From Streptomyces venezuelae (GTDB taxonomy: Bacteria > Actinomycetota > Actinomycetes > Streptomycetales > Streptomycetaceae), in contig NZ_CP029189.1 of NCBI RefSeq assembly GCF_008642275.1, positions 2,588,001 to 2,652,000 of the forward strand: a DNA stretch of 64,000 nucleotides, written 5' to 3'. This document shows, piece by piece, positions 47,463-55,664 of the stretch (position 1 is the first letter of the stretch; each line of letters opens with the position of its first letter). The position numbers and the translations under genes were made by a program. The notes under the pieces were generated by a model, which saw only the letters and a list, made by a program, of their open reading frames with translations, was not told where the DNA came from and did not search any database.

Positions 47463-48806
47463 GGGTGTGTCCTCCTCGTCCAGCGGTCGCTTGCGGAGCA
47501 GCAGCACCACCAGGCCGCCCAGAACCACCAGGCCCACCGCCAGGGAGGCGATGACCGGGGTGGCCGCCGAGCTGCCGCTGGTCGCCAGCCGCTCATCGTC
47601 CGGGGAGGTCGTCGCGAGGGCCGCCGACCGCGCTCCCAGCGTCTCGGCCGCCGAGCCGGAACCGGCCCCCTGGGCATCCCCCGTGGTGGCTCCCGCCTCC
47701 GGCGCCGGGGGCTGCGGCCAGACCGCCGTGGCCGTGGCGGCGGCCGCGGACTCGCTGGAGCCGGCCACGATCTGGGCGTGGGTCGGCAGCTCGCCCGTGA
47801 AGACCCGCCCGACCGGCACCTTGGTCGCGCCCTGGACGGTGACCGAGGCCGTCCCGTCGGGGGTGCCCGCGGGCACCTCGAAGTACAGCCGGCTCCCGTT
47901 GACGGCGGTGGTCAGCGGCTGCCCCTCGGCGTCCACCACCCGCACCCCCATGGCGACGGCCACCGCGTCCGGGATGACCGACACGCTCGGCGCCCCGGTC
48001 CGCACCGTCACCGGCCCGAGCCGGGTGCCCACGGCCCCCGACACCTCGCCCGGGTCCAGCCCGAGCGAGGCCGGCGGCTCGGGCAGCTGCCCGGCGGCCC
48101 GCTGCAGATAGTCGGCCAGCTTCTCCGCCGCCGGGTCGGCGGCCTCGACCTGCGCCCCCTCCGCGAGCCGCCAGATCGCCACCTGGGTCCCGGCGGCCGC
48201 GCTCTGCGCCGTGAGGGCCCCGGCCCCGGCCGCCTTGGCGAGCCCGGCCAGATCGTTGTGCTGCGGGTAGGAGTGCTCCAGGACCCAGCGGATCCGGCCC
48301 GCCTCCCGGTTCCCGGCGAGCGGGCTGCGACTCCAGCCGCTCTCGGTGTACCGGGTCTGGGGCTGGGCGTTGCCCGTCACGCCGACCCCGTACGTCTGGA
48401 GCATCCCGCCGCCGTCGACCCGCATCTCGTAGAGCCCGGCCGGGATCTGCCGGACCGAGCCGTCCCCGGACCGCAGGACCGCCTGCCCGAACGTCTTCAG
48501 CCCGTCCAGCACGGCGCTCGCACCCTCCGGTGACCTGGGCGCCACCGGGCCGGAGTCGGCGGCCGCCCGCGCCGCGGGGGCGGTGGCGAGGGCCGCCGCC
48601 AGCAGGGCCACCGCCAGCGGCCGGCGCGCGGAGCCCCGTACCGCAGCCGGAGTTTCGGGAGAAGCAGGGGCCGGAGCCGGAGCCGGAGCAGGAACAGCGG
48701 CAAGGCCGTGAGCAGGCGCGCGAGCAGGAACTGGAACAGGCGCGGCCGCGGAAGCGGACGCAGGAGTGGGATCAGGAGCGGAGGATGCGGGAACGGCAAT
48801 CGACAC
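47460..48806 (-). CDS. Cell-surface thioester-domain (TQXA) protein with degenerate thioester and sorting motif
   Basis: A 448-residue wall-associated protein. A Pro/Ala-rich N-terminus of about 60 residues precedes the signal peptide (RRPLAVALLAAALATAPAARA). The TQXA thioester domain follows: GKIRWILQHSYPQ-like GRIRWVLEHSYPQ and TQVAIWR with Gln208. Where the family has a Cys (YCID), the sequence reads QTYGVGV with Gly140, so no internal thioester can form. The C-terminus has LATSG, a hydrophobic helix and KRPLDEED, a sortase signal deviating from LAxTG. GTG 48806 follows GGGGAAG. It is adjacent to ssbB-dynB-dynA, but its role is unknown. Confidence 0.88.
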   Translation of the reverse strand: MSIAVPASSAPDPTPASASAAAPVPVPARAPAHGLAAVPAPAPAPAPASPETPAAVRGSARRPLAVALLAAALATAPAARAAADSGPVAPRSPEGASAVLDGLKTFGQAVLRSGDGSVRQIPAGLYEMRVDGGGMLQTYGVGVTGNAQPQTRYTESGWSRSPLAGNREAGRIRWVLEHSYPQHNDLAGLAKAAGAGALTAQSAAAGTQVAIWRLAEGAQVEAADPAAEKLADYLQRAAGQLPEPPASLGLDPGEVSGAVGTRLGPVTVRTGAPSVSVIPDAVAVAMGVRVVDAEGQPLTTAVNGSRLYFEVPAGTPDGTASVTVQGATKVPVGRVFTGELPTHAQIVAGSSESAAAATATAVWPQPPAPEAGATTGDAQGAGSGSAAETLGARSAALATTSPDDERLATSGSSAATPVIASLAVGLVVLGGLVVLLLRKRPLDEEDTP

Positions 48807-48874
48807 AGTCTTCCCCTTCGGGCCAAAGACCCAGGTGCCCGTGAGTACCGGGGAATCCTATCCGGCTCGAACAC

Positions 48875-49282
48875 TCAGACCACCGCCGCCTTCTGAGTGG
48901 CCATCAGCGGCGTGTCCGTCCGCACCACGCGCCGGAAGGCGGCGGTCCCGCGGTTCAGGTCGTGGCCGATGGCCGTCGCGTCGACCTCCGCCGCGAACCA
49001 CCGGTTGCCCTCTCCGTCGGGCGGATCCTCACGCACCCGCAGCCGCCCGTGCACCACCAGCGGCTCACCGACGGATACGGAACCGGCGAGGTTCACAGCG
49101 AGCGTCCGCCGCGCCCACACCGTGTAGAAGCTGGTGGTCCCGTCCGTCCAGGCGTCCTTGCGCCGGTCGAAGTACCGCGGCGTCACCGCGAAGCGGAACC
49201 GTGCCGCCGGACCGCTCACCGTCTCCTTGTAGTCGATCTGCGTCGCCACGTAACCCACCAACGTCACCTGGGTGTCGTACAT
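48875..49282 (-). CDS. ssbB: Single-stranded DNA-binding protein, SsbB-like
   Basis: A 135-residue OB-fold protein: MYDTQVTLVGYVATQIDYK, FRFAVTPRYFDRR, SFYTVWARRTLAVN and GEPLVVHGRLRVRE are the SSB strands. It lacks the acidic DDDIPF-type tail of the main SsbA and ends TQKAAVV. In S. coelicolor the shorter paralogue SsbB is needed for chromosome segregation during sporulation, and it lies beside two dynamin genes as here. ATG 49282 has GGGAGGG upstream. The 121-bp gap to dynB contains repeated CCGTACGGACC-type words. Confidence 0.87.
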   Translation of the reverse strand: MYDTQVTLVGYVATQIDYKETVSGPAARFRFAVTPRYFDRRKDAWTDGTTSFYTVWARRTLAVNLAGSVSVGEPLVVHGRLRVREDPPDGEGNRWFAAEVDATAIGHDLNRGTAAFRRVVRTDTPLMATQKAAVV

Positions 49283-49403
49283 CCCGGCCGCCCTCCCCCG
49301 TGGTTCCGGCCCGCACGGATCGCACGGACCAGCCGTACGGACCATCCGTACGAGGTACGAACCATGCTGGGGCAGGCCGCCGACATCCGCTCCGGCCTGT
49401 GGA

Positions 49404-51272
49404 TTACTGCCGGGTTGTGGACAACCTGCTCCCCCCTGCGGCCACCGTGGCGTACTGCTCCCGCACCTCCCGGTAGCGCAACAGCTCCGCCGCGACCGGT
49501 TCCAGTACCCGGGCCCGGCCGCACCCGGCCGCCGCCTGGCGCAGTCTGCGCTCCGCGTCCTGCCCGTACCTGCGCGCCGGACCACGGGCCGCGATCGAGC
49601 AGGACCATTCCACGAGCGGCCCGCCGATGATGCCCGCCACCATCAGCAGCACCGGCGGCAGCAGTCTCGGCTCCAGCACCCCGACGATCTGCCCGACCAG
49701 CCACAGTCCCCCGAAGATCTGCAGCAGGGTCATGGCCGCCTGTGTCAGTACCGCCGCCGGCCACCAGGTGGGCCGCGGCGGTTTGACGCTGGGCACGGCG
49801 ACCGACGCCCCGAGGGTCACCGCGATCTCGTCCAGCGCCTCCGGGAGCCGCTCCGCGCCGCGCACCGCGGTCTCCCGGACCGCCTGCGCCCACGGGTCGG
49901 GCAGCCCGGAGACCGCCTCGTCGGCGACCGCCCGCACGGCCTGCTCCACTCGCTGACGTGCGGTCACCTCCTCCTCGGCCGGAGCCTCGGCGACCGTCTG
50001 GCCGCGTCCGCCGATCGCCGCGAGGGCGGCCAGCCCCGCCAGGGTGTGCGGGGCGCGGCGGTTCTCGTACCAGCGCCACAGCCGCAGCCACGGCGTGCCG
50101 CACGCCTTTCCGGCGTTGCGCCGCCACGCGCGCTCGGCGGCGAGCCCGGCCGCGAACGCCCCGACCGCCTCGGCGAGCCGGTCCTCGAACTCGGCGCGCG
50201 CCGCCTCCCCGATCTCCGGTCCGGGGTGCCCGTCGGCCACGTACAGCGGTCGCAGGCGCCCGGCCGCGCGGTCGACGTCGGCGGAGATCCGCCGGGTGGC
50301 GGCGCCCTTCTCCTGGGTGAACTGTCCGAGGAGCTCGCGCAGTTCACCGACGCCCTCCCCGGTGAGCGCGGACAGCCCGAGGACGGTGGCGCCGGGCTCG
50401 TCGTGCTCGCCGAGCGCGATGCCGTCCTCGTCGAGGAGCCGGCGCAGGTCGTCCAGTACGAGGTCGGCGGCCTCGCCGGGCAGCCGGTCCACCTGGTTGA
50501 GGACGACGAAGGTCACCTCCGCGTGGCCGGCGAGCGGCCTCAGGTACCGCTCGTGCAGCACGGCGTCCGCGTACTTCTCCGGATCCACCACCCACACCAC
50601 GGCGTCGACCAGGGCCAGCACCCGGTCCACGTGGTCCCGGTGCGCGCCGACCGCCGAGTCCAGGTCGGGCAGGTCGACGAGGACCATCCCGCGCAGCGCC
50701 TCCGCCTCGGAGGTCTCGCGGGGGCGGCGCCGCAGCCTGCCCGGGATCTCCAGCCGGTCCAGCAGTCCGGCGGCTCCGTCCGACCAGCTGCACGCGATGG
50801 GCGCGGCCGTGGTCGGGCGGCGCAGCCCCATCTCGGAGATCTGCACACCGGCGAGTGAATTGAACAGAGTGGACTTGCCGCTTCCGGTGGCTCCGGCGAT
50901 CGCGACGACCGTGTGCTGGGGCGACAGCCCGCGGCGCGCGGCCGCCTCGTCCAGCACCCGTCCGGCTTCGGCGAGGGTCTTTCCGTCGAGCCTGGTCCGG
51001 GACAGCCCGACCAGCTGGCGCAGCGCGTCGAGGCGCAGCCGCAGGGCCTGTCCCTCGGGGCTGAGCGGCGGCGCGGCCGACTTGCCGCCGTCGCTGCCCG
51101 CGCCGGAGAGGGCCCGTACGAGGGCCTCGTCGCCCTCGTCCCCTTCCTCGCCCTCGTACCCGTCGTCGTCCTCGTCGCCTTCCCCCTGCTTCCCGCCCAC
51201 GGCCCGGGGGCGTGAGCGCGCGATGAGTCCGTCGTCCCAGCGGTCGTCGGTGCGGTCGGTCAGGGCGGTCAC
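49404..51272 (-). CDS. dynB: Dynamin-like GTPase DynB
   Basis: A 622-residue GTPase. P-loop GATGSGKST (about 127-135), G3 VDLPDLDS and G4 LNQVD are clear. A Glu/Asp-rich segment (about 35-55) precedes it. Near 500-560 are two membrane helices (AVLTQAAMTLLQIFGGLWLV and LPPVLLMVAGIIGGPLV), forming a paddle for membrane binding. This matches DynB of Streptomyces, which with DynA stabilises FtsZ rings at sporulation septa. GTG 51272 is four bases after the dynA stop, with GGAGAGG upstream. No other gene lies between. Confidence 0.88.
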   Translation of the reverse strand: MTALTDRTDDRWDDGLIARSRPRAVGGKQGEGDEDDDGYEGEEGDEGDEALVRALSGAGSDGGKSAAPPLSPEGQALRLRLDALRQLVGLSRTRLDGKTLAEAGRVLDEAAARRGLSPQHTVVAIAGATGSGKSTLFNSLAGVQISEMGLRRPTTAAPIACSWSDGAAGLLDRLEIPGRLRRRPRETSEAEALRGMVLVDLPDLDSAVGAHRDHVDRVLALVDAVVWVVDPEKYADAVLHERYLRPLAGHAEVTFVVLNQVDRLPGEAADLVLDDLRRLLDEDGIALGEHDEPGATVLGLSALTGEGVGELRELLGQFTQEKGAATRRISADVDRAAGRLRPLYVADGHPGPEIGEAARAEFEDRLAEAVGAFAAGLAAERAWRRNAGKACGTPWLRLWRWYENRRAPHTLAGLAALAAIGGRGQTVAEAPAEEEVTARQRVEQAVRAVADEAVSGLPDPWAQAVRETAVRGAERLPEALDEIAVTLGASVAVPSVKPPRPTWWPAAVLTQAAMTLLQIFGGLWLVGQIVGVLEPRLLPPVLLMVAGIIGGPLVEWSCSIAARGPARRYGQDAERRLRQAAAGCGRARVLEPVAAELLRYREVREQYATVAAGGSRLSTTRQ

Positions 51273-51276
51273 CGCG

Positions 51277-52902
51277 TCACCTCTCCTTCTGCAGTACGGA
51301 CAGCGCGGCAATCAGCTCGGCCTGTGGTTCCGGGGTCACTTCGAGCGCCTCCAGCGGGGCGAGCCGGCGGTCGCGTTCGGCGCGCAGCACCTGGTCGAGG
51401 TGGTCTCCGACCAGTTCTCCGCCCCGGTCGCGCAGTCGCAGGGCGGCCTGCGCGCCGATCCGTTCGGCGAGCTTCTCTCCTGCGGGCCGGGCCCGTTTGC
51501 CGCCGAGGAGGGCGGCGACGAGCAGGGCGGCCACGCCGTCGGGGTCGGGTGCGGGCTGCCTGTCGCTCTTGGCCACCTCTTCCTCGGCGAGTTCCTCCAG
51601 GACCCGCCGCCAGCGGCGTACGGCCATGCCGATGCGTTCGCCCGCCTGGCGGTCGGGTCCGGGCAGCGAGACGGCGCCGGCGGCGGGCTCGCGCCGCCAG
51701 GCCTCGGCGATGCGCTCGTCCGCGGCGGCGACGGCGCACTGCAGGAGCGCGGCGAGGGATTCGGCGAGCGAGTCCAGCAGTTCGTCGGCGCTCGTGTCGA
51801 GCGGGTAGCCGCGCCACCGGGTGAGCGCGTCGCCGGCGAGTACGGCGCCGTGGTCGAGGCGGCCCCGGACCCGCTTGCCCTCGCGTTTGTACGCGTCCTC
51901 GACGGCCGAGGTCAGCCGTACGGCCGCGGCGTGCTGGGCGGCGACGGCGGAGGCGAGTTCCGGCATCCGGCGCCTCAGGGAGTCCAGCGCGCCGAGCGCG
52001 GTGCGCCCGACGGCGTACTGGCGGGCGGCCGGGTCCTGCGCGTGGTGGGCGAGCCAGGCGTACAGCGGGGCGACGGCGCTGGCCGGCAGCAGCCCGCCCC
52101 CGCCGGTGGATTCGGGCAGCTCCGGGACGGTGAACCGCGGTACGTCGCCCAGCCCGGCCTTGGTGAGCAGGGCCCCGTACTGCCGCGAGACCTCGGCGAG
52201 CACCTGGTGCGGGACCCGGTCGAGGACGGTGATGAGGGTGGCCCTGTACTGCTTCGCGGTGCGCAGCAGGTGCCAGGGGACGGCGTCGGCGTACCGCGAT
52301 GCGGTGGTGACCATCACCCAGACGTCGGCGGCGCAGATGAGTTGGGCGGCGAGGGTCCGGTTCTCGACCACCAGGGAGTCGATGTCGGGGGCGTCGAGGA
52401 TGGCGAGCCCGCGCGGCAGGCTGGAAACGGTCTCGATCCGCATCTCGCGGGTCGCGTGGCCGTCGGCCGGCCCGCGGTCGCGGGCCCGGGTTCTGGCGGT
52501 GGGGGGCACCTCCTCTTCGCCGTGCGGCACCCAGACGCGCATCAGGTCGGGCAGTACGCGCATTCCGGCGAACCAGTGGTGGTCGTCCGGGTGGCAGACG
52601 AGTACCGGGGTGCGCGTGGTCGGGCGCAGTACCCCGGCTTCGCTGACCTGCCGGCCGACGAGGGAGTTGACGAGGGTGGACTTACCGGCCCCGGTGGATC
52701 CGCCGACGACGGCGAGCATCGGCGCCTCGGGCGCCTTCAGCCGGGGTACGAGGTAGTCGTCGAGCTGCGCGAGCAGCTCGGCTCTGGTCTGGCGGGCGCG
52801 CGGGGCGCCGGGCAGGGGCAGCGGCAGACGCACGGACGCGACCCGGTCGCGCAGGGCGGACAGGGCATCGAGCAGCTGAGGCCGAACATCCAAGGTCACC
52901 AC
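51277..52902 (-). CDS. dynA: Dynamin-like GTPase DynA
   Basis: A 541-residue GTPase without membrane helices. P-loop [10 protein letters not shown] (about 67-76), G3 ILDAPDIDS and G4-like TVLDRVP are seen; the C-terminal 250 residues are helical. Paired with DynB immediately downstream, it corresponds to DynA, which acts with FtsZ, SsgB and DynB at sporulation septa in Streptomyces. GTG 52902 ([14 protein letters not shown]) is used; GTG 52899 is equally possible and no ribosome site is seen. The long frame upstream to 53049 has no homology-like sequence. It begins the leftward dynA-dynB transcript. Confidence 0.87.
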   Translation of the reverse strand: MVTLDVRPQLLDALSALRDRVASVRLPLPLPGAPRARQTRAELLAQLDDYLVPRLKAPEAPMLAVVGGSTGAGKSTLVNSLVGRQVSEAGVLRPTTRTPVLVCHPDDHHWFAGMRVLPDLMRVWVPHGEEEVPPTARTRARDRGPADGHATREMRIETVSSLPRGLAILDAPDIDSLVVENRTLAAQLICAADVWVMVTTASRYADAVPWHLLRTAKQYRATLITVLDRVPHQVLAEVSRQYGALLTKAGLGDVPRFTVPELPESTGGGGLLPASAVAPLYAWLAHHAQDPAARQYAVGRTALGALDSLRRRMPELASAVAAQHAAAVRLTSAVEDAYKREGKRVRGRLDHGAVLAGDALTRWRGYPLDTSADELLDSLAESLAALLQCAVAAADERIAEAWRREPAAGAVSLPGPDRQAGERIGMAVRRWRRVLEELAEEEVAKSDRQPAPDPDGVAALLVAALLGGKRARPAGEKLAERIGAQAALRLRDRGGELVGDHLDQVLRAERDRRLAPLEALEVTPEPQAELIAALSVLQKER

Positions 52903-53225
52903 ATGCGAAGAATGCCCAATTTGGGACCATTTTTGAAGCTTATACGTCCCCTGCGCGCCGACCGCGACTCCAGTGGGACATTCTGGGCACGACGGACGAG
53001 TGGGGCGCAGGCATAACGAGTGCACAACACCAGGGGCGCGACGGCGCAAAAGCGATGCGAGAATCGCACCTGCCTGCGATTATCGGGACCGCTTCACCGA
53101 ACCTCCACATCGTGGCCCGCGAGTGAAGCAACCGGGACAAGGCGACCGGAGCCCTATCCTTGACCCGGCACGGACCTCAGCCCCACCCCCACCGGGGGCT
53201 CCAGGCCCACCAAGGCCGCCTTCCG
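52903..53225. promoter_or_regulatory. Non-coding 323-bp region upstream of dynA with palindrome
   Basis: No gene is seen here. Going leftward toward dynA, a -10-like TATAAG (complement of 52939-52944) lies 37 bases before the start, and the perfect 11-bp palindrome CCCAATTTGGG (52915-52925) lies between it and the GTG. This stretch is notably AT-rich. It is a good place for a sporulation regulator, but no known consensus is matched. The right half leads to the tRNA gene. Confidence 0.45.
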
Positions 53226-53298
53226 GCCCCCGTAGCTCAGTGGATAGAGCAGGTGCCTTCTAAGCACTTGGCCGCAGGTTCGAGTCCTGCCGGGGGCA
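53226..53298 (+). tRNA. tRNA-Arg (anticodon UCU)
   Basis: The 73-base gene folds as a cloverleaf: acceptor GCCCCCG pairs with CGGGGGC, the D loop has AGCTCAGTGGATAGAGC, the anticodon stem-loop GTGCCTTCTAAGCAC exposes TCT, and the T arm is GCAGGTTCGAGTCCTGC. Discriminator base A is at 53298 and CCA is not encoded. It reads AGA, a rare codon here. tRNA 3' ends are frequent integration sites. Confidence 0.97.
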
Positions 53299-53437
53299 CT
53301 TTTCCGCACCAGCCCGAGCCCTCCCCCGCGGAGGGCTTCCGTGCATCTCAGCGGCGCTCCCCTCGACTTCCAGACCGGGAAGCCGAGGTCGCCTCGGAGC
53401 GATACAACGAGTGGTACATCACGAGGATGAACTCACC

Positions 53438-53716
53438 ATGCTCGACATCGAAGAAGCCCTGGCGGCGGCATCGGACTTCCTGACCGAGGACAGCCGATCC
53501 TGGGACTCCACAGACGTACGGATCATCCCTGAAGCGTGCTTCGTCGAACAAGGGCGGTTCATCGCCCCATATGACCACGCGGACTACCTGGACCGCGGGA
53601 AGGACGACATGCGCCTCGCAGGAAACCTGCCGATCGCCGTCGACCTGAGCACGGGTGCGTGTTCGTTCATCACCTGGGATGAAGTCGACGACTTCGCGGA
53701 GCGCAACCTGCTGTAG
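53438..53716 (+). CDS. Small protein of unknown function
   Basis: A 92-residue acidic cytoplasmic protein, MLDIEEALAAASDFL to DEVDDFAERNLL. It might be related to YrhB/Imm35-type small proteins because of its size and the AVDLSTGACSFITWDEV ending, but I am not sure. ATG 53438 has a weak AGGA upstream; GTG 53411 is the alternative. Its base composition is less GC-biased than the neighbours and it lies 140 bp after a tRNA gene, so acquisition is possible. No toxin or other partner gene is beside it. Confidence 0.6.
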   Translation: MLDIEEALAAASDFLTEDSRSWDSTDVRIIPEACFVEQGRFIAPYDHADYLDRGKDDMRLAGNLPIAVDLSTGACSFITWDEVDDFAERNLL

Positions 53717-54091
53717 GGCGACAGTCATCTGGCGCCAAATGTCGCCCCGCACCTGGCTCGAAGGGTGTGCGGCGGCGCCCGTTCCGGTCAGGGCACATCC
53801 GCTGCACACGAAAGTGGGAAGAAGCGCGGACCAGCGAGAACTCGTCCGCCACCTGACCGAGCCTCCCCCACGCCGTCCGCCGCACCACCGCCCAGGTCCG
53901 GTCCAGGGAAGCGGCAGGTCCCGTCGGCCACCGGAGGCCGGGGATGCGGGGCCGCGTCAGCGATCCCTCAGCCGGTCAGGCGTGCGAGGCCGCGTCAGCG
54001 GTCCCTCAGCCGGTCATCAGCCCGCTGTCAGCGGGGGCCCGCATCGTCCTCCCGTCGGGCAGGACCGGCACGCACCCCGAGGAGAGACCTG
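53717..54091. other. 375-bp non-coding region, possible decayed sequence
   Basis: No convincing gene is present. Open frames through it are low-complexity Arg/Pro/Gly translations. It contains the 29-bp direct repeat described separately and ends in the ribosome site of the next gene. It could hold decayed DNA following the tRNA-adjacent gene. Confidence 0.5.
53950..54016. repeat. Pair of 29-bp direct repeats
   Basis: GGCCGCGTCAGCG-x-TCCCTCAGCC with GGTCA occurs at 53950-53978 and 53988-54016, differing at one base, with 38-bp spacing. They lie just upstream of the serine hydrolase gene. Confidence 0.85.
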
Positions 54092-55504
54092 ATGAGCCCT
54101 GAGACGAGCAGCGAGGACAACGGCACACGGCAGGACGATCTGTCCGCATTCGTCGCGGCGACCGCCGAGGAGTTCGGCATCCCCGGGGTCTGCGTCGGCA
54201 TTCTGGTGGACGGTCAGGAGACCGTCGCCTCCTACGGGGTGACCAACCTCGACCACCCGCAGCCGGTCGACGCCGACACGCTCTTCCCCCTCGCTTCGGT
54301 GACCAAGACCTTCACCGCCACCGCGCTGATGCGGCTGGTCGCGGAAGGCCGGGTGGAGCTGGACGCCCCCGTGCGCCGGTACGTGCCCGAGCTGGAGCTC
54401 GCCGACGAGGACGCCGCACGACGCATCACCGTGCTGAACCTGCTCGACCACACCGCGGGCCTGGAGTGGAACCTCGTCTTCACCGGCGACGAGGCCGACA
54501 CCCTGGCCGGCTTCGTGGCGCACCTGCCCGAGCTGCCGCTGATCGCCCCGCCCGGCACCCGCGCCTCCTACAGCCAGGCCGGCTACAACCTCGCCGGCCG
54601 GATCGTCGAGACGGTCACCGGCCTGCCCTTCGAGAAGGCCATGGCCCAGCTGCTGCTGGAGCCCGCCGGGCTGACGAACACCTTCTTCGACCTCGACGAG
54701 GTCATGGTCCGGCGCTTCGCCGTCGGTCACACCCCCGACGGCGACGACGAGCAGCTGCGCCCCGCCCGGCCGTGGGCCTCATGGCGGGCGGGCGCCCGCG
54801 GCAACAACCCCGGCGGGGGCATCTCCTCCTCGGTGAGCGACCTGCTGCGGTGGGCCCGCTTCCACCTCGGTACGGGCGAGGGCGTGCTGCCCGCCGAGGC
54901 ACTGCGGCACATGACGGAGCAGTCGGTGGAGCTGAACGCAGGCCCGCTCGGCGACGGCGTCGGGATCGGCTGGTTCCTGCGCGAGGTGGACGGGGTCCGC
55001 ACGATCGGGCACGGCGGCTCGGGCAACGGCCAGGCCGCCGAGCTGCTGATCGTGCCCGGGCGGGACTTCGCGGTGGTCTCGCTGGCCAACGCGGGCCCGC
55101 ACGGCCACCTCTTCAACCAGGCCGTGGTGCGCTGGACGCTGGAGCGCCACCTCGGCGCCGTGGAGCGGGACCCGGAGCCGGTCGCGTACGACGGGACGCG
55201 GGCGCGCGAGGTCGCGGGCCGCTACGCCATCGACGCCATGAACCTGGACGTCGCCGACGACGGGACCCGCCTCACGCTGGCAGTGGAGATCAAGCCGGAG
55301 ATCCGCGCGGCGGCCGACGCCGACATGCCCGCCGACCTCCCGCCCGCCGCGATCGGTTTCCTGTCCCCCGGCGGCGACGAGTACGTCGTCACGGAGGGCG
55401 GGCTGACGGGGCAGCACGGCAGGTTCAACCGTGACGCCGGGGGTGCGGTCGTGGGCATCGACCTGGCGGGCCGGCTCTTCGGCCGGGTGCCGGCCGCGTC
55501 CTGA
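54092..55504 (+). CDS. Beta-lactamase-fold serine hydrolase
   Basis: A 470-residue class C beta-lactamase/D-alanyl-aminopeptidase-like hydrolase. The nucleophile is in LASVTKTF (S69, K72), the second motif is YSQAGYN (Y160; Gln where many have Asn) and the third is GHGGSGNG. No signal peptide is present, so it probably works inside the cell as an esterase or peptidase, not as a resistance enzyme. The last 110 residues form a separate beta domain. ATG 54092 follows GAGGAGAG. It is transcribed alone. Confidence 0.9.
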   Translation: MSPETSSEDNGTRQDDLSAFVAATAEEFGIPGVCVGILVDGQETVASYGVTNLDHPQPVDADTLFPLASVTKTFTATALMRLVAEGRVELDAPVRRYVPELELADEDAARRITVLNLLDHTAGLEWNLVFTGDEADTLAGFVAHLPELPLIAPPGTRASYSQAGYNLAGRIVETVTGLPFEKAMAQLLLEPAGLTNTFFDLDEVMVRRFAVGHTPDGDDEQLRPARPWASWRAGARGNNPGGGISSSVSDLLRWARFHLGTGEGVLPAEALRHMTEQSVELNAGPLGDGVGIGWFLREVDGVRTIGHGGSGNGQAAELLIVPGRDFAVVSLANAGPHGHLFNQAVVRWTLERHLGAVERDPEPVAYDGTRAREVAGRYAIDAMNLDVADDGTRLTLAVEIKPEIRAAADADMPADLPPAAIGFLSPGGDEYVVTEGGLTGQHGRFNRDAGGAVVGIDLAGRLFGRVPAAS

Positions 55505-55542
55505 CCCTGACCCTGACCCCGGCCCTGACCCGCGTACCCGAG

Positions 55543-55558
55543 CGGCGTACGTACGCCG
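55543..55558. promoter_or_regulatory. Loop-free 16-bp palindrome
   Basis: CGGCGTACGTACGCCG is a perfect 16-bp palindrome, 38 bp after the hydrolase stop, preceded by CTGACC/CCTGAC simple repeats. With no loop it suits a protein-binding site better than a terminator; no protein can be named. Confidence 0.35.
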
Positions 55559-55664
55559 TCCGGCGGGCGCGATCCGACCGACTTGCGGGAAGGACGGGGA
55601 TGCGGTTGCGTCGAAGGAGATGGGTACGTGGTTTCCGTCTCCCCTGGGTTGGGGGTGAGCCATC

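Noticed and set aside
54092..55504. Beta-lactam resistance gene
   Set aside because: There is no signal peptide and the motifs fit general serine hydrolases, so a resistance role is not supported.
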